From positions 1 through 44,833 of the forward strand of contig CAZDQM010000005.1 in NCBI GenBank assembly GCA_964507825.1: a DNA stretch of 44,833 bases, given 5' to 3'. Shown piece after piece: positions 40,518 to 44,833 of this stretch; positions within the stretch are counted from its first letter, which is position 1; each line of letters begins with the position of its first letter. A program made the position numbers and the translations under genes. Source of the DNA: JAWVZS01 sp964507825 (GTDB taxonomy: Archaea > Thermoproteota > Nitrososphaeria > Nitrososphaerales > Nitrosopumilaceae). The notes under the pieces are model-generated. The model had not been told where the DNA came from. It did not search any database and worked only from the letters and a program-made list of their open reading frames with translations.

Positions 40518-40901
40518 ATGTTGGGCGTGACTAGTATATTGGGAAAAAAGTCGACCCTGTTTGGAATCGTGCTTGCGGCGGTTTTGGGATCCCTAGCAAT
40601 GCCCGTGATACTCCCGCACGCACTTTATGGGTTTCATATTGTTCACATCATATTGCATGTTGCTGGAATTACACTAACAATAATCGCAATGATTGCCTAC
40701 ACGCGGCTACAAACACGGAGAATGGGACTGACAATAGGGTTTATGCGTAATCGACTAAAAATTTGTTCAACTAATAACATACATCAAAGTCTAAAAATCA
40801 TTACACTATGTCATGCGATCAAGCCATCAAAATTAAAAATTGTGCGCAACCTTGTGCATTCAAATAATTTTCAAAAAATCGTGATTACGCATAAACTCTA
40901 A
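40518..40901 (+). CDS. Membrane protein, probably truncated or degraded after residue 75
   Basis: The frame has 127 residues. Residues 13-34 (TLFGIVLAAVLGSLAMPVIL) and 43-62 (VHIILHVAGITLTIIAMIAY) are membrane helices, with the recognisable segment HALYGFHIVHIILHVAGI, as in a thaumarchaeal family of small membrane proteins usually continuing for two or more helices. After RRMGLTIGFM the text turns into a low-quality AT-rich tail (RNRLKICSTNNIHQ) without helices. The stop TAA at 40899 is followed, in the same frame, by a typical secreted-protein C-terminal motif (next entry). The simplest reading is a broken gene whose middle was replaced or deleted. Confidence 0.5.
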   Translation: MLGVTSILGKKSTLFGIVLAAVLGSLAMPVILPHALYGFHIVHIILHVAGITLTIIAMIAYTRLQTRRMGLTIGFMRNRLKICSTNNIHQSLKIITLCHAIKPSKLKIVRNLVHSNNFQKIVITHKL

Positions 40902-41006
40902 TGGCTAAGAACCACCGCGGAATGGTGGGCCGACGGCCGCATAGGAGACGACGAACTCATCGGCGCCATGCAGTACCTGATTCAGCTGGGAATAATACGG
41001 GCCTGA
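40902..41006 (+). pseudogene. C-terminal module fragment (WWADG type) of a secreted protein
   Basis: In frame 3 right after the TAA of the membrane protein, 34 codons read WLRTTAEWWADGRIGDDE and LIGAMQYLIQLGIIRA, then TGA. Trp-x5-Ala-x-Trp-Trp-x-Asp/Glu-Gly-x-Ile-x-Asp is a short module repeated near the C-terminus of many secreted thaumarchaeal proteins. It has no start codon of its own and overlaps the end of thiL by 25 bases. It is either the end of the preceding gene, cut by a stop, or a stranded remnant. Confidence 0.55.
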
Positions 41007-41953
41007 TCATCAAAATGACTCCAGCCCACATCTGGGATTTTCCTACCTGTAAGCTGATTCAGCACGCCCGATCCTGCCCCGACAATACCAACCTCGATTA
41101 CCTTTGTACCGACATCCTTTGCAATCTGCCTGATCTTCCGTATGCTTTTTTCCGGTACCGTAAAGACAGTCTCATACTCCTCGCCTCCAAACAGGGTCAG
41201 ATCCTCGGCCGAGACTTTGTTCCTGCCTGCAAACACTTCCAACGTCCTCTCAAATGGAAGTGCCGTTACTGTGATTCTTTTCCTGCTCTGCCTTGCCATC
41301 TCGTTTAGCGTCCTAGCAAGCCCGTCACTTGAGTCCATGGCCGAAGACAGGTATTTTTTTGCCCTTACGCCAAAGTCAAGCTTTGGCTTGGGATTGCAGA
41401 ATGCATTTCTGTATATTGCATCAAGTCTGGTATTGCCAGACTTTTTCCATCCTAATAATAATCGCAGGCCCGCGGCCGTATTTCCAAAATATCCTGTGAC
41501 AAACACCCTGTCTCCGGTCATCGCACCCCCTCTTGGTATGATGCTATCTGTTATACCGTATAGTGAGACGCTGATCGAGAGCTCGATTCCCTCGTTTACG
41601 TCCCCGCCTATGATCTTGACGCCAAATTCCCTTGATGCCTTTTGAAACCCCTTTGCCAGTTCGACGATCCGTCCCCTAGCAAATCTACTTGGAATTGTGA
41701 CTGAAATCGTGCCAAAATCCGGCCTTGTCCCCTTTGCCGCAAAGTCGCTGATGCATGCGGATATTGATTTCCTTGAAATTTCCGCCGTTTTCATGCCTGG
41801 GGGCACATCCGTACTTTGAACCAGTGTATCGATTGCCGTGACTATGATATCTGAGCCGCGTCTAAAGATCTCGACATCCTCGCGAACTGATCTTTTCATC
41901 CCTGCATTTTTTCGCAAAATGTCGATTATCTGGGACTCACTTAATCTTGTCAT
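40982..41953 (-). CDS. thiL: Thiamine-monophosphate kinase
   Basis: A 323-residue protein of the AIR-synthase/PurM superfamily. Visible: KRSVREDVEIFRRG (usually near DDAA), VQSTDVPPGMKTAEISRKS, AKGTRPDFGTISVTIP, VKIIGGDVNEGIELSISVS, MDSSDGLARTLNEMA and LTLFGGEEYETVFTV. These match ThiL, which phosphorylates thiamine phosphate to thiamine diphosphate. Start ATG 41953 overlaps the 3' end of glmM by 17 bases, so the two are coupled. The 3' end overlaps the WWADG fragment. Confidence 0.9.
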   Translation of the reverse strand: MTRLSESQIIDILRKNAGMKRSVREDVEIFRRGSDIIVTAIDTLVQSTDVPPGMKTAEISRKSISACISDFAAKGTRPDFGTISVTIPSRFARGRIVELAKGFQKASREFGVKIIGGDVNEGIELSISVSLYGITDSIIPRGGAMTGDRVFVTGYFGNTAAGLRLLLGWKKSGNTRLDAIYRNAFCNPKPKLDFGVRAKKYLSSAMDSSDGLARTLNEMARQSRKRITVTALPFERTLEVFAGRNKVSAEDLTLFGGEEYETVFTVPEKSIRKIRQIAKDVGTKVIEVGIVGAGSGVLNQLTGRKIPDVGWSHFDDQARIIPS

Positions 41954-43235
41954 GGCACCGGATTACCAACTTTATACTATCATCCATAATCTTCCTTGCC
42001 TTTTCCAGATTGTTTGACTCTGCCGAAACTCTGATGACATCCTCCGTATTTGACTTTCTAACTAGAATCCAAGAGTCTTCGTCTATCATGCCTCTTACTC
42101 CGTCAATCACAGACACTTCTGAAAATTCATGGCGCATCTGTCCTGCCAGCTCTTCTATGACCGCGTCATGAACCGAGGAATCTATGGGCACCTTACCTCT
42201 TAACTGATGATATCCTTTCATGAAATCTAAAACACTGTCTAGCTGGTTGCTTTGCAACATTGATGTAATTAGGCCGCATGCCAGAATCCCATCCCGACAA
42301 TAGTTGAACTCTGGCAAAATAAATCCTCCACTGCTTCCCTCGCCTCCGACATGGGATTTGGTTTTTTGTATCTCGTCTATTACATTTGCCTCTCCGACCT
42401 TGGATCTTCTTACCTCGCCGCCCCCGTCCTTGACAAATTTTTCAATCGAGATGCTAGTATCTGTGCTGAACACAAATTTTCTATGTCCCATCTCAAGTGA
42501 TTTTGCGACTCCTAGGCCCAGTGTCACGTCCGGGGCCAGCCGCACCCCGTCTTTTACCACAACTAGCCTGTCTCCGTCCAAGTCAAACGCAAAACCGATG
42601 TCGTTTTTATATGACCCGCTTACCAGCATGTCTAGGCTGTCACTTGTAGGATCCGGACCCCTAGTCGTAGTCTGCACCGACTCGTTGATGGTTTTTACCT
42701 GACATCCTATCTTCTCTAGGAGTCTTGGAGCCGTATTTGCAGCAGCTCCTCCTCCCAAATCCATTATTACCCTTGGATTGCCTGATATGTCGCCAATTTT
42801 TTTGGATGCGTCATCCACATATCTTGATTCGAGGTATCTCTGCTCCCCGATGGATTCGTGCCCGGCCTCACGTCCCGTGAGAAGGTCTGCCAATTCGGAC
42901 TCATTGAGTCCCCTTCCATTCATTATAAATTTCAGGCCGTTCCATTCTAGGGGATTGTGTGAGGATGTGGCAACAATTCCGGCACCAAGACTCCTTGCCT
43001 CCCGAAATGCCACCGGCGTTGGAGCGACGCCAAGTGTAAACACATCTATTCCGTTTTGCAATAGTGCAGAAATTGCAACTTCTTGCATCATCGGACCTGA
43101 AGGCCGGGTGTCTCGTGCAATTACACACTGTCCGGATTTTATCATGCGTGAAAAACTATCGGTAAATTCAATCACGTGATTCAGGGTCAGATCTTTTCCA
43201 AAAATCCCCCTGATCCCTGAAATTGATTTTTTCAT
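41937..43235 (-). CDS. glmM: Phosphoglucosamine mutase / phosphohexomutase family
   Basis: A 432-residue protein starting at ATG 43235 (MKKSISGIRGIFG), preferred over TTG 43253. The phosphoserine loop is VATSSHNPLEWNG, the metal loop is AFDLDGDRLVVV, the sugar loop is VGGEGSSGGFILP (usually GEESG-like) and the phosphate-binding end is RKSNTEDVIRVSAES. These define the alpha-D-phosphohexomutases. Archaeal members convert glucosamine 6-phosphate and 1-phosphate or mannose/glucose phosphates; the exact sugar cannot be read here. It precedes thiL with overlap, and tRNA-Thr lies upstream. Confidence 0.87.
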   Translation of the reverse strand: MKKSISGIRGIFGKDLTLNHVIEFTDSFSRMIKSGQCVIARDTRPSGPMMQEVAISALLQNGIDVFTLGVAPTPVAFREARSLGAGIVATSSHNPLEWNGLKFIMNGRGLNESELADLLTGREAGHESIGEQRYLESRYVDDASKKIGDISGNPRVIMDLGGGAAANTAPRLLEKIGCQVKTINESVQTTTRGPDPTSDSLDMLVSGSYKNDIGFAFDLDGDRLVVVKDGVRLAPDVTLGLGVAKSLEMGHRKFVFSTDTSISIEKFVKDGGGEVRRSKVGEANVIDEIQKTKSHVGGEGSSGGFILPEFNYCRDGILACGLITSMLQSNQLDSVLDFMKGYHQLRGKVPIDSSVHDAVIEELAGQMRHEFSEVSVIDGVRGMIDEDSWILVRKSNTEDVIRVSAESNNLEKARKIMDDSIKLVIRCHDKIK

Positions 43236-43288
43236 CTGTTGAGGACTCGGCAAGGCTTTTTATTAACTCTGACCGAGTTTTAATCCGT

Positions 43289-43362
43289 GCCTCGATAGCT
43301 CAGCCTGGTAGAGCGAACGCCTCGTAAGCGTTAGGTCGCGGGTTCAGATCCCGTTCGGGGCT
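43289..43362 (+). tRNA. tRNA-Thr (CGT)
   Basis: Acceptor GCCTCGA/TCGGGGC, discriminator T, D arm with AGCCTGGTAGA, anticodon stem AACGC/GCGTT around CTCGTAA (anticodon CGT) and a T arm GCGGG/CCCGT around TTCAGAT. No intron and no encoded CCA. A T discriminator is usual for archaeal tRNA-Thr. Confidence 0.95.
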
Positions 43363-43384
43363 TGAAAATTTAACCGGCAAAAGA

Positions 43385-43552
43385 CTAGTGGCTTGCATCA
43401 TCAATGGACTCGATGTCGGTTTCCAGATCCTTGCCTAGTCCTACCCACCATTGAGTCCCCTTTTCTGTCATTCTCCCCAGAATATCCCCAAAATCGTCCT
43501 TTATAGATCTGTCGGTTGATTTTTTGTCGATCCGATCTGACTCGAAAATCAA
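43385..43552 (-). CDS. Small acidic protein, TTG start, coupled
   Basis: Read from TTG 43552, which overlaps the stop of the next gene as TTGA, the protein has 55 residues: IFESDRIDKKSTDRSIKDD, then FGDILGRMTEKGTQWWVGLG, KDLETDIESIDDASH. The acidic end and amphipathic middle helix with Trp-Trp are coherent coding text. A longer in-frame reading from GTG 43636 would lie wholly inside the upstream gene in another frame and is not believable. Family unknown; possibly a partner of the upstream membrane protein. Confidence 0.5.
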   Translation of the reverse strand: MIFESDRIDKKSTDRSIKDDFGDILGRMTEKGTQWWVGLGKDLETDIESIDDASH

Positions 43553-43728
43553 CCTTGTTGTGATTTTTTTACCACTTGCCTTTTGTAAATGATTATTGCC
43601 AGCGCGCCTATTGCACAGATCCAGAATACGGGCCATCCTAACGGATCCCCCTGTGCAATGAGTCCTAGAAATGCATAGATTGTTCCTCCTATGAGGGCAA
43701 ATCCAATCAACTCTAGCAGCTTAATCAT
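43549..43728 (-). CDS. Small two-helix membrane protein, 59 residues
   Basis: ATG 43728 opens a frame of 59 residues with two membrane helices: about 4-25 (LLELIGFALIGGTIYAFLGL) and 31-48 (WPVFWICAIGALAIIIY), then a basic tail (KRQVVKKSQQG) that would be cytoplasmic. The segment AQGDPLGWP makes a short outer loop. Its stop overlaps the TTG of the next small gene (TTGA). Function unknown; this double-helix hairpin type is frequent in archaea. Confidence 0.6.
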   Translation of the reverse strand: MIKLLELIGFALIGGTIYAFLGLIAQGDPLGWPVFWICAIGALAIIIYKRQVVKKSQQG

Positions 43729-43875
43729 GGGGATCTCTGTGAGTGGTGGGTTCGAAGATATATTGTTTTAGAAGTCCACTGTTACGGTCTGATTCTGCAG
43801 ACCTGCCCATATCATAAAACCGCCATTAATGGTATGGGACAATTAGTTATATTGACATGTTATCTTCCCTAAGTC

Positions 43876-44067
43876 ATGGACAAGTATCTGATGGTGGTTG
43901 TTGTGTTTCTGATTGGGGGCATGGGGATTGCAATTACAAAGGATCCTCCGGAATTAATAATGTTTTATACGATGATTGCTGGCATTGTGGGCATCGTGAT
44001 ATACAGCTCTATGAAAAACCGCAAGAACGCCTTGCGGGAAAACCGTAGAAAAAAATACAAAAAATAG
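43876..44067 (+). CDS. Small two-helix membrane protein, 63 residues
   Basis: ATG 43876 with a TATA-like TTATATT about 26 bases upstream (43847-43853), so leaderless. Helices at about 4-20 (YLMVVVVFLIGGMGIAI) and 27-46 (LIMFYTMIAGIVGIVIYSS) flank a short loop (TKDPPE); the tail is very basic (KNRKNALRENRRKKYKK) and should be inside. It ends one base from the convergent winged-helix gene. Function unknown. Confidence 0.7.
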   Translation: MDKYLMVVVVFLIGGMGIAITKDPPELIMFYTMIAGIVGIVIYSSMKNRKNALRENRRKKYKK

Positions 44068-44068
44068 G

Positions 44069-44347
44069 TTATAGGTCTAGGCCAAAGGACTCTGCAATTG
44101 AGGAAAATCTCTTGTATGATTCTAGGTATTGCCTGCCCTTTGGGGTAATTACGAATGTATTCCTGCCGTCATACTCGATTTTGTTGATGAGTTCGGCTCC
44201 TGTAAGATTTTCAATGAATTTTGCAAGCCTAGAGTGTGATAGGTTCGCCTTTGTTAAAAGCGAGGTTGTTTTGATACCCTGCTGTCCTGACTCTTCGGTG
44301 GCAGTTAACAGATCTGCCACTATTCGTACACTGGTTCTATATGTCAT
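44069..44347 (-). CDS. Winged helix-turn-helix DNA-binding protein
   Basis: A 92-residue single-domain protein: a first helix (RTSVRIVADLLTATEES), then GIKTTSLLTKANLSHSRLAKF as the helix-turn-helix, followed by IENLTGAELINKIEYDGR and the wing-strand TFVITPKGRQYLESY. This is the archaeal winged-helix type with a C-terminal helix (KRFSSIAESFGL) that may dimerise. It is probably a transcription regulator; the closest named relatives would be ArnR- or PadR-like archaeal regulators, but the assignment is only at fold level. Neighbouring regulated genes are not known. Confidence 0.82.
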   Translation of the reverse strand: MTYRTSVRIVADLLTATEESGQQGIKTTSLLTKANLSHSRLAKFIENLTGAELINKIEYDGRNTFVITPKGRQYLESYKRFSSIAESFGLDL

Positions 44348-44544
44348 TTCTAATGCTTTTTATCAGAATCATGATATAAGAGTATCGCCCGTATGCAACA
44401 AACTCGCCCGTATCGGACAACTCCGACACTTTGATCCTAGATATACGTATGCGGCCAAATATACTACAAAACTATACCTCATGCGCACTCATATTCATCG
44501 TCATGTTGTGCTCTGTTATACAAAAAGTAGTTCACCCCCGTGTC

Positions 44545-44833
44545 CTACTTGACATCATATTCCTTCCCGGTTTGCTTGTCTATTGCCGTTTCTCCTGCTG
44601 GTGGCATCTTTCTTGCAAACGCCCGTGCCGGCGTCTCCAAATTCTCAAAGTCTAGCGACATGTGAGGTCTATAATTGTTGTACCAGTCCATAAAGAGGTC
44701 AATGGGATCACTCTTTCTCATCATTATTTCCTCAAAGTTGGGCAGTTTGCGCTGTATCTCACCGTGAAGTCTTTCCAACTTTCCGTTTGTCTGAGGATGA
44801 TTAATGCCTGCAAGAATCTGACGTATTCCAAGT
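44545..44833 (-). CDS. IS481-like transposase, C-terminal part, cut by window edge
   Basis: The minus-strand frame is open to the last base of the window. Visible: GIRQILAGINHPQTNGKLER (the region with the catalytic Glu), LHGEIQRKLPNFEEIMM, then LFMDWYNNYRPHMSLDF and the tail ARAFARKMPPAGE, ending at TGA/TAA near 44545. The same landmarks occur, with stops, in the relic at 4800-5760. In this piece there is no stop or frameshift, so the element may still be intact. Its N-terminal two thirds lie outside the window. The gap 44348-44544 before it has no gene. Confidence 0.75.
   Translation of the reverse strand, partial: LGIRQILAGINHPQTNGKLERLHGEIQRKLPNFEEIMMRKSDPIDLFMDWYNNYRPHMSLDFENLETPARAFARKMPPAGETAIDKQTGKEYDVK

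Noticed and set aside
1..44833. CRISPR arrays
   Set aside because: No regularly spaced short repeats were seen anywhere in the window; the only long repeats are the two 258-bp copies.

Overview
The window looks like a chromosomal segment of an ammonia-oxidising archaeon of the Nitrososphaerota (Thaumarchaeota), probably Nitrosopumilales and perhaps Cenarchaeum-like. This is inferred from an archaeal informational set (trpS, pheST, valS, rtcB, a PDCD5-family protein, rps11), an archaeal-type CoaD, PdxST, a stand-alone AsnC-ligand domain protein, a cupredoxin of the kind common in this group, TATA boxes about 25 bases before start codons (leaderless transcripts), and a tRNA gene split by introns. 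By eye the base composition is clearly less AT-rich than the free-living marine Nitrosopumilus type. I could not run a search, so species-level placement is open.

Layout. 1-0.9 kb: a cut-off small membrane protein and an IS66 relic. 0.9-3.5 kb: an SRPBCC protein pair on the minus strand, diverging from a coiled-coil protein coupled to a JAMM metalloprotease. 3.6-5.8 kb: a 59-residue gene overlapping a nucleotidyltransferase with a helical tail, then a decayed IS481 transposase. 5.9-9.0 kb: two small genes and a pair of oligopeptide-type ABC permeases. 9.2-13.1 kb: an accessory island next to a tRNA-Ile gene, with a DNA methyltransferase and an AT-rich cassette between two 258-bp direct repeats of a dead transposase end. 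13.1-15.8 kb: two tRNAs, a redoxin, a 35-residue membrane protein and a secreted protein.

15.8-43.3 kb is a dense housekeeping block: coaD, trpS, pheS-pheT, EVE protein, AsnC-ligand domain, zincin, aconitase, a doubly interrupted tRNA-Trp, pdxS-pdxT, cupredoxin, valS with a methyltransferase, a nuclease-like/PTPS fusion, pterin dehydratase, an asparagine-synthase-like ATPase, purB, rtcB-PDCD5-hypothetical, rps11, thiL-glmM and tRNA-Thr. The right end has small membrane proteins, a winged-helix protein and a transposase cut by the window edge.

How the genes connect: aconitase feeds central carbon flow; PdxS/PdxT make pyridoxal phosphate; ThiL makes thiamine diphosphate; CoaD works in CoA synthesis; the PTPS-like protein and the carbinolamine dehydratase point to pterin chemistry; RtcB is the ligase needed to join tRNA halves such as those of the tRNA-Trp here. 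Many neighbours are joined by 4-base stop/start overlaps (ATGA, TTGA and apparently one CTGA), which suggests frequent translational coupling. The mobile DNA is almost all broken: at least four transposase relics carry stops or frameshifts; only the copy at the right edge reads open. The most unusual items are the tRNA-Trp with two introns, the fossil repeat-flanked cassette, the apparent CTG start, and the nuclease-like/PTPS fusion.
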